The notes: generated by a model not told the origin, from the sequence alone. 64,000 bases of DNA from Lysinibacillus_B sp036662795 (GCF_036662795.1 NZ_JBAFWZ010000010.1:1-64000); one strand, 5' to 3'; counted from the stretch's first letter, positions 36,061 through 43,915 are shown. Numbers and translations are program-made.

Positions 36061-36092
36061 CCCACGTGTGAGACACGTGGGTCATTTTTTTA
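36060..36092. terminator. bidirectional terminator at the prophage left end
   Basis: CCCACGTGT (36061-36069) and ACACGTGGG (36073-36081) form a near-perfect hairpin. T runs lie on both sides (TCATTTTTTT to the right, GGGTTTTTGC on the minus strand), so it can end both the leftward integrase transcript and host transcription entering from yprA. Confidence 0.9.
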
Positions 36093-37896
36093 GGTTATAG
36101 CGCTTCACTAAGCGGTTTACAGTAGTCTTTGCTAGACCTGTATCTCTCGAAATTTGGTTGTTAATAGCTCCTGGATTTTCTTTTAGGTACGCCTTAATGA
36201 TTTCTATTTTCTTCGCAGCATCTTGTTCCAGGATAACACCGTGTTCTAGCGGACCGAACTTCTTTTCCAGCCTGTAGATTGTGCTCTCCGCAATTCCTAG
36301 CTCTTTTGCAGCAACTCGTAGGGAAGCGTCTGGGTTATCTTTTAGATACAGCTGTACGCGCTCGTATTTACCTTTAGGGTCCCTATCTGTTCGACTATGC
36401 TGTTTTCGGTCATACGGGTTAGGATCAATCGGTACACGAATTTCTAGTGGCACATTGTTCGTTAGTAGACCTTGCATGATAATGTGATCCTCATACACGA
36501 CAGCTTGCGGGAATAGTCGTCCAATCAGGTGCATTTGATCCTCTTTATCCAGAAGGGTATCGAAACGTGCTGCTACGCCCAGGTAATCAACTACAGCCTC
36601 ATAGTTAAAGAGGTTAGCTTTAATTAGGTCTCGTTTATTAGTTAACTGCTTTAAACGCTGGTCATGCGTTTTTAACTCATTTTCTAATAAAATCTTTTGT
36701 TGATCGAGCTGCTCTTTTGACCAGGAACCATCCAGGTAGAGAGGGAGTAATCGGTCAATTTTTGCGTGCGTGTCTGTTTTAGCTTTGGTTAATGTCTTAA
36801 TTCCACTTTCAAGTAGTTGTAGATCCTCTGGACTGTGGTCTAGCTGTATATAGGCCTTCGCAAAATCTTCGCCCTTAATAATGTCTTTTACAGCCCTAAT
36901 AATGTTTTGCTCTACTCGAATTGTATTGATATTAAAAGTACACTTCGACCCGTCCGTTAATCGTTCCTGCTTGTTATGGATAATGTAAAAGTGTACGCCG
37001 TACTGTTTAATGCCCGACATATGAATACTTAGTTTTCTACCACAGTACGCACACGTCATGTTTACGCGTCTTAGTAGCTGGGGAGTGCTTTCAGGCTTTC
37101 TACGGAATTTACTTTTACGCTTTTCTAATATTTTCTGTTGCTGTTCATCTGTTCTTAGTCTTGGGTACACATCTTCTACAACGATCGTTTCACCGTTACT
37201 AAATGTTTTTATCATGCGTCCACAGTATGCTTCATTGGTTAATTTTTGACGCACACTAGCTTCGGACCAGCGTTTTCCTCTAGGTGTTTTTGTGATTGCA
37301 TTTAACTCTTTCGCGATTTGTGTATCGCTGTATCCTTTTTCTAGGTACAATTCATCAATAAAAGGAATGATCCATGACCACGTATCGTTAACGCTGTATG
37401 TGGATGTGTTTTTATCATAGTTATATTCGATAGGCGGGGCACCCCAGCCTTTACCTTCACGTGTACGCTGCCTTTTACCTCGCATCATACGGCGGACAAT
37501 AGCACGCTTTTCGCGTTTTGCAATAAGGTTTTTAATGTCGGAAATGAATTCGTCGTCTTCGTTTGTTAAGTCAACAATAGATCCAGGTTCGGCAATTTTT
37601 ACTCCGTTCTCTCTTAGTACGTCTTTTAAAAACTCCCAATTGACTGTATCCAATCGACTTAAGCGGTCCTGGTCAATACATAAAACAACATCTACAGAAT
37701 GGTCCTCTACATAGTCCATTAAGGCGTTAAGGCCTTCCTTGTCCAATTTCCCACCGCTGTCTACGTCTTTAAATTCAGAGAGGATTTCCCACCCCTGGCT
37801 ATCTGCGTATTTAGTCAATTCTTCTTTCTGTGCTTTAAGGCTGTATTTATCTTCCTGTAACTTTGTTGATACACGGTAGTAGAGAACAGCTTTCAT
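36082..37896 (-). CDS. large serine recombinase (prophage integrase)
   Basis: A 604-aa serine integrase. The resolvase domain starts with YYRVST; S10 is the nucleophile. It continues through a recombinase domain (about 150-260), a zinc ribbon beginning CAYCGRKL, and a coiled coil (about 360-420). The C-terminus is unusual: two helix-turn-helix-like units, PDASLRVAAKELGIAESTIYRL and PGAINNQISRDTGLAKTTVNRL, follow each other. The ATG at 37896 has AAAGGTG 8 bases upstream; the TTG at 37914 lacks a site. It ends at the junction with truncated yprA and probably integrated the element there. Confidence 0.93.
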   Translation of the reverse strand: MKAVLYYRVSTKLQEDKYSLKAQKEELTKYADSQGWEILSEFKDVDSGGKLDKEGLNALMDYVEDHSVDVVLCIDQDRLSRLDTVNWEFLKDVLRENGVKIAEPGSIVDLTNEDDEFISDIKNLIAKREKRAIVRRMMRGKRQRTREGKGWGAPPIEYNYDKNTSTYSVNDTWSWIIPFIDELYLEKGYSDTQIAKELNAITKTPRGKRWSEASVRQKLTNEAYCGRMIKTFSNGETIVVEDVYPRLRTDEQQQKILEKRKSKFRRKPESTPQLLRRVNMTCAYCGRKLSIHMSGIKQYGVHFYIIHNKQERLTDGSKCTFNINTIRVEQNIIRAVKDIIKGEDFAKAYIQLDHSPEDLQLLESGIKTLTKAKTDTHAKIDRLLPLYLDGSWSKEQLDQQKILLENELKTHDQRLKQLTNKRDLIKANLFNYEAVVDYLGVAARFDTLLDKEDQMHLIGRLFPQAVVYEDHIIMQGLLTNNVPLEIRVPIDPNPYDRKQHSRTDRDPKGKYERVQLYLKDNPDASLRVAAKELGIAESTIYRLEKKFGPLEHGVILEQDAAKKIEIIKAYLKENPGAINNQISRDTGLAKTTVNRLVKRYNLKK

Positions 37897-37971
37897 AGAT
37901 TTCACACCTTTCAATAATTTGTAAGAAGTTATCTAGCCATAAATCTATATTCGTAGTATGATGTAAAATAA

Positions 37972-37983
37972 GAACACCCGTTC
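37972..37983. promoter_or_regulatory. LexA-type box upstream of the integrase and a small rightward gene
   Basis: GAACACCCGTTC fits the Gram-positive LexA (DinR) core GAAC-N4-GTTC, inside the perfect palindrome AGAAC-N4-GTTCT. It overlaps the presumed promoter of the small gene at 38005 (TATATT at 37984-37989) and lies 76 bases before the integrase start. SOS control is inferred; a phage repressor could use the same site. Confidence 0.55.
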
Positions 37984-38004
37984 TATATTTAAGGGGGCTA
38001 GCGT

Positions 38005-38145
38005 ATGCAAAGAGATAAAATACCAAAAGTCGTAAAAAATCACCCGTCGTATTTAGTGGCCGCACACGGCACAAAACAAGAAGTGAATATTAAAATACTT
38101 ACTCAAAAGCTCATAAAAAATATTGAAATCAAATTAAGAACATAA
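38005..38145 (+). CDS. 46-aa protein of unknown function, divergent from the integrase
   Basis: MQRDKIPKVVKNHPSYLVAA... with basic, helical C-terminal half (LTQKLIKNIEIKLRT). TAAGGGGGC precedes the ATG, the strong site type seen in the other prophage genes. It ends exactly where the leftward repressor gene ends. Size, charge and position beside the integrase make a recombination directionality factor possible, but nothing in the sequence proves it. Confidence 0.55.
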   Translation: MQRDKIPKVVKNHPSYLVAAHGTKQEVNIKILTQKLIKNIEIKLRT

Positions 38146-38523
38146 CTATTTTTGTTCTTTCATCATACGCTGGATCAAAATGTAACGGATAGCTTCTTCT
38201 ATTTCTTCTTCTGTAGCGTTAATTAGCGAAAACTTTTTTCGAAGTTCTGCTGCTGTTACATCTAGATCGGCTTCGACACTTTCTATAAAAGCCTTTTCGT
38301 TTGCTGTATATTCTTCTGGGTTGTCTGTGCGAAGTAGTAAGTAGTCAATACTCACTCCGAAAAAGTCTGCTAGTTTTTCTAATGTTTGTAGTTCCGGTTG
38401 CTTTTTATCTTTTTCGTAATATGAGATTGTAGATTGTTTTACTTGTATAGCAGCAGCTACCTGTTGCTGTGTAAGCTTTTTATACTTTCTTAAACCTTTT
38501 AATCTTGTACCAAATGTCTCCAT
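38146..38523 (-). CDS. XRE family repressor (CI-like)
   Basis: A 125-aa protein with an N-terminal helix-turn-helix (LTQQQVAAAIQVKQSTISYYEK, about residues 18-39) and a short acidic helical C-terminus for dimerisation. There is no autoprotease domain. It reads leftward, divergent from the small Cro-like gene at 38.69 kb, the usual lysogeny switch layout. GGAGGGG precedes the ATG. TATAAT on the minus strand at about 38551-38556 may be its -10 region. Confidence 0.85.
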   Translation of the reverse strand: METFGTRLKGLRKYKKLTQQQVAAAIQVKQSTISYYEKDKKQPELQTLEKLADFFGVSIDYLLLRTDNPEEYTANEKAFIESVEADLDVTAAELRKKFSLINATEEEIEEAIRYILIQRMMKEQK

Positions 38524-38563
38524 GTTTACCCCTCCGATAAGGATATTATTATATTACTTTTAG

Positions 38564-38636
38564 TCATAAAAAAAATAAAAAAATAAAAATGTTATGCAAA
38601 ACTATTGACTTTATAACCTGTGGTCATATATTATGA
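38564..38636. promoter_or_regulatory. lysogeny switch region: rightward promoter and candidate operators
   Basis: A rightward promoter TTGACT (38605-38610) with TATATT (38627-38632) or TATTAT (38629-38634) is overlapped by the palindrome TCATA-TAT-TATGA at 38624-38636. Another TCATA half-site lies at 38564-38568 near the leftward promoter. A repressor bound at these would control both directions. Confidence 0.55.
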
Positions 38637-38686
38637 GAACCAACAACTAAATATGTCCTAGCGACATAAAAGGGGGTGGTACATAA

Positions 38687-38899
38687 ATGACAGTAGAGAA
38701 TGCACGTTTAGTCAGTTTGCGTAAAAGTAAGAATCTAACCCAGGAACAGCTTGCAGAAAACGTAGGCATTACCCAGGCGATGGTCGCTCGTATTGAATCT
38801 GGTGAGCGAGACCCATCTTCAAGCAATAAAATCAAGCTAGCAAAATTTTTCGGTGTAACAGTCGAACACCTTTTCTACGAAAACCGTTACGGTGAGTAG
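38687..38899 (+). CDS. small XRE family regulator (Cro-like)
   Basis: A 70-aa one-domain helix-turn-helix protein (LTQEQLAENVGITQAMVARIES, about residues 17-38). It is the first rightward gene of the prophage, behind AAGGGGGTGG. It is probably the Cro-like opponent of the repressor at 38.15-38.52 kb. Confidence 0.85.
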   Translation: MTVENARLVSLRKSKNLTQEQLAENVGITQAMVARIESGERDPSSSNKIKLAKFFGVTVEHLFYENRYGE

Positions 38900-38960
38900 A
38901 AATTTTTTTCTAACAAATTATAACCGTTAGGCATATTTTTGTAAAGAAAAGGGTGAGAGT

Positions 38961-39173
38961 ATGAAACCTGTTGATCCTAACACACCAATTATCGACCCCG
39001 AACTTGTTAGGAAGAATGCTTACCTTCCTGTAAAGCTAGCGGAGCTAGCCAAAAGAAAACCACAGGTAGCTTTGTCTTTACTACAAGATTGGGGCGAAGG
39101 TAATAAAACGATAAAAACTCTTTGGAAAGAGACGGTAGAACAACTAGAAGACGCTGCAACGTCGACTTGTTAA
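38961..39173 (+). CDS. phage protein of unknown function
   Basis: A 70-aa soluble protein (KPVDPNTPIIDPELVRKN at the start) preceded by AAAAGGGTGAGAG. It shows no recognised domain. It lies between the switch and the recombination genes. Confidence 0.65.
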   Translation: MKPVDPNTPIIDPELVRKNAYLPVKLAELAKRKPQVALSLLQDWGEGNKTIKTLWKETVEQLEDAATSTC

Positions 39174-39244
39174 AAGTAGTTTACAGTAAATAAGTAAAGA
39201 AGTAAAGAAAAAATGTATTAATTAGTAATAAAGGGGGAATTTGT

Positions 39245-39448
39245 ATGTCGGTAATTTTATACGCAAGCCGTATTATGACTAAAAATGAAGTAGCAGAGCA
39301 AGGACGTGCGGTACGTGCATGTAGAGCAAGTAACGATGAATTAGCCGTGAATATCATTATGCTTCGTAATGCGGCTGTAAAATCGGACTGCTTGAAGGGG
39401 GTGGTTAAAAGAAGTGTCACAGCTGCGAGTAAACGGAAAGGAGCGTAA
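39245..39448 (+). CDS. phage protein of unknown function
   Basis: A 67-aa basic protein preceded by AAAGGGGGAAT. The end (KRSVTAASKRKGA) is highly basic, compatible with nucleic acid binding. It lies five bases ahead of the split SbcC gene and its end overlaps that gene's ribosome binding site. Confidence 0.65.
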   Translation: MSVILYASRIMTKNEVAEQGRAVRACRASNDELAVNIIMLRNAAVKSDCLKGVVKRSVTAASKRKGA

Positions 39449-39453
39449 AAAGA

Positions 39454-40863
39454 ATGATTACAGCTGTAAGAATCGAGGGTTTCCAATCGCACGTCGAAAG
39501 TACATTTAACCTGGGAAATGGTTTAAATGTTATCACGGGACCGTCGGATGCAGGAAAAACGGCCATCATACGAGCTATTCGGTGGATCGCTTTTAATGAG
39601 CCTACAGGTGAAGCATATGTTAACCAAAAAGTAGGGGAAGCCATCGTAACAGTTTTGTTAGCAAGTGGTCACATTATTACAAAACGCCGTAGAAAAGGTA
39701 AAACATCTTATCTGCTACAGCAAAATGCAGACGACGAAGGCAGCCTTTTCGAAAAGTCGGAAGTTCCAGACGAAGTAAAGGTCTTGCTAGGAATCGAGAA
39801 GCAGAGTTTCGGAGATTTCGAAACAGCATTGAATTTCAGCTTTCAGTTAGATGCGCCATTCTTAATCAGCGAAACAGCTTCGGCTGGCGCAAAGGTATTA
39901 GGGAAATTAGCGGGAACGGAAAGCGTAGACTTAGCAATCAAAGGTATTTCGAAGGATACCTACGCAACGAGGCAAAATCGAACGAACGCGGAGAAGGACA
40001 TTGAAAGATTGTCTGGTAGTATGCTTGCTTACTCACACATCGACGACGCAAAACAAGCTGTAGACATTGCGCATATGCTACTAGATCAAGTAGAAGGTCG
40101 GGCTATGAAAGTAGAAGAGTTAAAGTCTCATAGAGCCATGTATGAAGCATCAACGAACTTAATCGCCTCATACAACGGAAAGCTAGCAGCATTAAGCATC
40201 GTCCCACAGCTGGGGGAAGATTTAAACACAATAGAAAAGGCCCAGCAGCAAAAAGATAGACTGCTAGACCTACTAGAAAGTTATTTAAAGCTAACGGGAC
40301 AGTTAACAGAAATCGACCGTACGTTAGACAAATTAAAAGAAATAGATCAAGCGGCTGACGTAGTTGAGGTCCTAAGTCAAAACGTCGAAAAGCTTAATCT
40401 ATTCCATAACTTACAACGAGAATACCACAAAAATGCGGAAATCGTAAATACTACAGCCGTACTCCTAGATAAAACAAAGCACATTGACGCTTTAAATAAC
40501 GATATAGAGCTTTTAGCAGACAAGCTTAATACTTTAAATAATTTACGAGCTATGCAACTAGAATATACGAACGTCGTAAAACGCCTAGAAATTGCCCAGG
40601 AGCGCGAGAAGCGTTTCGAGGGTTTAGGGGAAGCCCTAGCGCTTTTACAAGCACTAGACGAAGTTCAGAGCAGGAAAACGGCTGTTTCTATGCTGTTAAC
40701 AACCTATAAAGAAATCGAATCTTTGATTTCTCAACGCGAACAACAGCTATTCGAGGCTAAAATTGCTTTACATCGAGCGGAGGCCGAAGAAGCAACTGCA
40801 TGGGAAGCGGCAGGCGGTATTTGTCCTACATGTGAGCAACCTCATGAAAGGGGTGCTTGTTAG
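39454..40863 (+). CDS. SbcC/Rad50-like ATPase, N-terminal half ending at the zinc hook
   Basis: A 469-aa protein with the Rad50/SMC N-terminal lobe (MITAVRIEGFQSHVE, Walker A GPSDAGKT near residues 30-37) and a long coiled coil (about 170-445). It ends a few residues after CPTC (C457, C460), the zinc-hook motif that sits at the apex of Rad50 coiled coils. The C-terminal lobe with Walker B is encoded apart at 41.65 kb. Together with the Mre11-like gene at 42.7 kb it would form a DNA end-processing complex for phage recombination. Confidence 0.88.
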   Translation: MITAVRIEGFQSHVESTFNLGNGLNVITGPSDAGKTAIIRAIRWIAFNEPTGEAYVNQKVGEAIVTVLLASGHIITKRRRKGKTSYLLQQNADDEGSLFEKSEVPDEVKVLLGIEKQSFGDFETALNFSFQLDAPFLISETASAGAKVLGKLAGTESVDLAIKGISKDTYATRQNRTNAEKDIERLSGSMLAYSHIDDAKQAVDIAHMLLDQVEGRAMKVEELKSHRAMYEASTNLIASYNGKLAALSIVPQLGEDLNTIEKAQQQKDRLLDLLESYLKLTGQLTEIDRTLDKLKEIDQAADVVEVLSQNVEKLNLFHNLQREYHKNAEIVNTTAVLLDKTKHIDALNNDIELLADKLNTLNNLRAMQLEYTNVVKRLEIAQEREKRFEGLGEALALLQALDEVQSRKTAVSMLLTTYKEIESLISQREQQLFEAKIALHRAEAEEATAWEAAGGICPTCEQPHERGAC

Positions 40864-41399
40864 TGATTAACGAGACCCAGAAAGCACTAGGGAAATATTC
40901 TTTCGTTATCGGCACTAGGCACGGAGACGAAACGGTTTTGGTAGACCCAGAAGACAAGGAGAAAGTCGAAGGTGTTACTCGATGGGTGCTTTATAAAGAC
41001 CCGAAAGGAAGACCGCTAGCACGTGCCGGCAGAGAAGACGGACAAGTCTTATTACATCGATTATTATTCGAAATTCCAAAGGGTGCACGCCTTGAATGGA
41101 AGAACGGAAATTCTTTAGACCTTCGTCGAGTGAACCTACAGCTGGTGCACAAGGACGGCACAATCGAACAGCTTAAACCCGAAGTACAGGCTACTGCTAT
41201 CGAAGAAGGGGAGAGTATTCGCGGTGTTTACTTCCATAAAGCTAGTCAACGATGGCACGCTGCGGCTTACCACGAAAAGAAGCGTGTAAGTCTTGGTTAC
41301 TTTAGAGATAAAGACGAGGCAGTAAAAGAGATGAATACCTTTAGATCGGAAGGACCGAATAGTCCTAACCTCAAACGCAATCAAAGAAAGGGGAAATAA
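40863..41399 (+). CDS. HNH-type nuclease with C-terminal AP2 DNA-binding domain
   Basis: A 178-aa protein. The middle has an HNH-like core (LLHRLLFEIPKGARLEWKNGNSLDLRRVNLQ pattern split over residues 65-100), and the C-terminal 45 residues are an AP2 domain (RGVYFHKASQRWHAA, VSLGYFRDKDEAV). Such HNH-AP2 proteins are usually mobile homing endonucleases. The GTG at 40863 is chosen because GAAAGGGGTG precedes it by 8 bases; it overlaps the upstream stop by one base. It separates the two halves of an SbcC/Rad50 ATPase exactly at the zinc hook. Confidence 0.82.
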   Translation: MINETQKALGKYSFVIGTRHGDETVLVDPEDKEKVEGVTRWVLYKDPKGRPLARAGREDGQVLLHRLLFEIPKGARLEWKNGNSLDLRRVNLQLVHKDGTIEQLKPEVQATAIEEGESIRGVYFHKASQRWHAAAYHEKKRVSLGYFRDKDEAVKEMNTFRSEGPNSPNLKRNQRKGK

Positions 41400-41402
41400 T
41401 TC

Positions 41403-41642
41403 ATGTTAGATACAAAAATGCGTATCGACTTAGCGAAAGCTAATATCCGTAAAGCGGAGCAAGCAAAAACAGTAGCGGAGACGCAAAAAGCGGCGGCAGA
41501 AACACAAAAACAGGAAATCGAAAATAAAATGGTGGAAGCTGGTGTAACACCAGACACAATTAATGACGTGATCCTACAGCTGGAAACGCAAGTACAAGAA
41601 GACCTTACTAAAGTCGAACGCTTAATTCCAACGGACATTTAA
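41403..41642 (+). CDS. short coiled-coil protein between the SbcC halves
   Basis: A 79-aa strongly helical protein (AKANIRKAEQAKTVAETQKAA type heptads over residues 5-45). It could be a free piece of the descending Rad50 coiled coil or an unrelated small partner. AAAGGGGAAAT precedes the ATG. Confidence 0.7.
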   Translation: MLDTKMRIDLAKANIRKAEQAKTVAETQKAAAETQKQEIENKMVEAGVTPDTINDVILQLETQVQEDLTKVERLIPTDI

Positions 41643-41653
41643 GGGGTGTTTCT

Positions 41654-42289
41654 ATGTACCAATTAAATAAAGTGAAAACGGACTTAAAAAGGGCTGCTGA
41701 ACAGGTAACAGCGAAGCTTGCACAGCGTGATTTATTAGCCGAGCAAATGGAAGACGCAGAGCGCCGTAAAGCACGCTCAGAGGAACAGCTAGCGCAATTC
41801 GACCTGGTGCAAATACTTTTACAAGCAACGAGCGATTTCGCCCGTAGACAAGCGAAGCGCCGTATAGAAGAAATCGTAACAAGCGCCTTAAGTGTAGTGT
41901 TCGGAAAAGACTATAGTTTCCGAGTAGATATTAACGTAAAGGCTAACCAACCTGTAGCCGAGTACTTTTTAGAGAGTGAAGGGGTCGTTACGCAGCTTAA
42001 GCCCCCCGACTACGATCGTGGTGGCGGTGTAGCAGACATTGTTAGTCTCGCACTTAAGCTAGCTGTAGCAGAATTAAGCGGTGTACGTGGCACATTGTTC
42101 CTGGACGAGATCGGGAAGCACGTGAGCCAGGAGTACGCGCCGAACGTAGCTTACTTCTTAAAGGAGTACAGCGAAAAATTCAATCGACAAATTGTGTTAA
42201 TCACACATAACCAACATTTAGCCGAGATTGGCGACGTAAGCCTGGGCGTTACACAGGTACGCGGTACATCGAAAGTAACCGTAATTTAG
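41654..42289 (+). CDS. SbcC/Rad50-like ATPase, C-terminal half
   Basis: A 211-aa protein. Residues 1-55 are coiled coil; then follow a signature-like RGGGVADIVSLALKLAV (in place of SGGE-type motifs), Walker B GTLFLDEIGKH, and the H-loop LITHN. This is the missing C-terminal ATPase lobe for the protein at 39.45 kb. AAGGGGTG precedes the ATG. Split ATPases of this type with GGG-type signatures occur in phage recombination modules. Confidence 0.87.
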   Translation: MYQLNKVKTDLKRAAEQVTAKLAQRDLLAEQMEDAERRKARSEEQLAQFDLVQILLQATSDFARRQAKRRIEEIVTSALSVVFGKDYSFRVDINVKANQPVAEYFLESEGVVTQLKPPDYDRGGGVADIVSLALKLAVAELSGVRGTLFLDEIGKHVSQEYAPNVAYFLKEYSEKFNRQIVLITHNQHLAEIGDVSLGVTQVRGTSKVTVI

Positions 42290-42309
42290 TAGAAGGAGAG
42301 GAAAAGAAT

Positions 42310-42693
42310 ATGTGTATTAAATGTGTAATAGGCGCCTTTTTAGGTGCGGAAACTGTGGAAGTAGGTAAGATTAGTCCTCAACTTAGCGAGGAACTACGTG
42401 AGCTTAAAAAAGGTAATGAGCTTCAAAAAATAGATTTCGAAATCGAAGTTCTACAAGCGCGACGTTCATATTTAGCTGGGGAGTTAACGGAGCAACAAGT
42501 AGACGAAATGCAGGCAGATATTGATGAACGTAGTAAGGCTGCGGAAAAGGAACGAAAAATAACTCATAAAGCAGTCTGGGATAAAGTATACGTCGAATTA
42601 GGTTTACCTAATGATGTGGATGAAAGTCTAACTGTAGATTTTGATAAAGGCGTGGTTACGAAAAGAGTACTAAAGAAAAGTACCTCGTGCTAG
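42310..42693 (+). CDS. phage protein of unknown function next to the Mre11 gene
   Basis: A 127-aa mostly helical protein starting MCIKCVIGAFLG, with a CxxC pair at residues 2-5 and a charged coiled-coil middle. AGAAGGAGAGG precedes the ATG. It sits between the Rad50 C-half and the Mre11-like gene, so it may belong to that complex. Confidence 0.65.
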   Translation: MCIKCVIGAFLGAETVEVGKISPQLSEELRELKKGNELQKIDFEIEVLQARRSYLAGELTEQQVDEMQADIDERSKAAEKERKITHKAVWDKVYVELGLPNDVDESLTVDFDKGVVTKRVLKKSTSC

Positions 42694-42704
42694 GGGGCTA
42701 GGCT

Positions 42705-43679
42705 ATGAAATTTCTATATTTCGGTGACGTGCATATTCGAGGTAAAAACCCACGTAACCGTACAGATGATTATAAGGAATCGTTAAAAGCGAAGCTTCGC
42801 GAAATATGGAAGCTCGCAGAATATAACAAAGTAGATGGGGTGCTTTGTCCTGGTGACATTTTCGACAGACCAGAAGTAACAAACAGCGTACTGCTAGAAT
42901 TCGCAGAAGTCTTTAAAGAATGTCCTACAAATTTTTATACGACACCAGGAAACCATGATGTGTACAGCTATAACTTAGATACGTATAAGCGAACGTCACT
43001 ACGTATTTTAGAGTTGATTGTTCCCCAGCTGCATGTAATTACTGACGCTAGTCGAAACGTGACATTCGGTAAGGAAGTAGCTATAAGCTTCCAGCCATAC
43101 GATCAGTTCATTGACAAGGACGGATACGGCTACACACCTGGCAACCCGTTGAAGGACCACTTCAAAATTCATATAGCACATGGTATGTTGCTAGACCACG
43201 ATCCGAAAGTATTTGACCGTTACACGTATGTTGGTACTGTCAAAACAGAAGCAGACCTCGTACTAACAGGGCACGATCATTTAGGCTTCGGCATATACAA
43301 TCGCGCAGACGGTAAGGTGTTTATGAATAGCGGAGCCATTTGCCGACTAGCGGCTTCCGAAGCGGAAATAGAACGTAAAGTACAGGTCGCACTAATTACG
43401 GTAGAAAATAAACAGCTGGAAGGTATCGAGCTTATCGATCTTCGAAGTGCGAAGCCTGGTAATGAAATATTGGACCGTAGCCAAATTGAAGCGGATCAAC
43501 AACGACAGTACGCTATGGATGAATTTGCAGCATTAATTCAGACAGAAGACGGCGGCAAGGCAGTGGTAGACCTTAACGCGATTATCGAAAGCATAGCCGA
43601 GAAAGAAGGATATGCCCCAGAGGTAGTAAGAATAGCGTTAGAAAAAATAGGTGAAGCGAAAGCGGGGTTAAAAGTATGA
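42705..43679 (+). CDS. SbcD/Mre11-like DNA exonuclease
   Basis: A 324-aa calcineurin-like phosphoesterase. All five metal motifs are present: GDVHI (residues 7-11), CPGDIFDR, PGNHDVY, AHGM and GHDH with MNSGAI after it. It should be the nuclease partner of the split Rad50-like ATPase upstream, processing DNA ends for phage recombination or replication restart. Its stop overlaps the next gene by four bases. Confidence 0.93.
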   Translation: MKFLYFGDVHIRGKNPRNRTDDYKESLKAKLREIWKLAEYNKVDGVLCPGDIFDRPEVTNSVLLEFAEVFKECPTNFYTTPGNHDVYSYNLDTYKRTSLRILELIVPQLHVITDASRNVTFGKEVAISFQPYDQFIDKDGYGYTPGNPLKDHFKIHIAHGMLLDHDPKVFDRYTYVGTVKTEADLVLTGHDHLGFGIYNRADGKVFMNSGAICRLAASEAEIERKVQVALITVENKQLEGIELIDLRSAKPGNEILDRSQIEADQQRQYAMDEFAALIQTEDGGKAVVDLNAIIESIAEKEGYAPEVVRIALEKIGEAKAGLKV

Positions 43680-43915
43680 GTAAGGTTTATTTATTAGTGG
43701 TTGCACGAGATAGTGGAATCCCATTCCCAGAGGAAAAAACGCACCTTATAGAGCGTAAACATGACGCAACTAGAGAAGTCGCTGCTTATTTAACTGACCC
43801 AGACGAGGAACTGTTAAAGGTGTTAGAAGTTGACACGTCAATGGGCATTCTTACAGAACTAGAGCCTGTCATTAAGAAAGGTAGCTTAGAGCTAGTTGCA
43901 CGTGAAAATGAATAA
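43676..43915 (+). CDS. phage protein of unknown function
   Basis: A 79-aa protein (MSKVYLLVVARDSGIPF...) translationally coupled to the Mre11-like gene by an ATGA overlap. No family recognised. Confidence 0.65.
   Translation: MSKVYLLVVARDSGIPFPEEKTHLIERKHDATREVAAYLTDPDEELLKVLEVDTSMGILTELEPVIKKGSLELVARENE

Larger units (their letters stand above)
34226..36100 (+). pseudogene. yprA: DEAD-box helicase YprA/MrfA, C-terminus replaced at the prophage junction
   Basis: A 624-aa superfamily 2 helicase reading: Walker A PTASGKSYCYHLP, DELH box VIDELHTYKG, TSATIKNP, STNALELGVDIGG and QQAGRAGRRQD. The B. subtilis protein is about 749 aa and ends in a DUF1998 domain with four cysteines needed for activity. 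Here similarity stops near TIFKKM (about 36.045 kb); the last 17 or so residues (NISKNPRVRHVGHFFRL) are read from prophage DNA and its terminator. Known MrfA works with MrfB in repair of mitomycin C damage, so this copy is probably inactive while the prophage is present. The start at 34226 has AGGAAGGTGA before it. Confidence 0.85.

Noticed and set aside
34217..36100. Intact full-length YprA helicase
   Set aside because: The frame is open, but the C-terminal domain is missing and the last residues come from the prophage terminator region, so it is reported as a disrupted gene.
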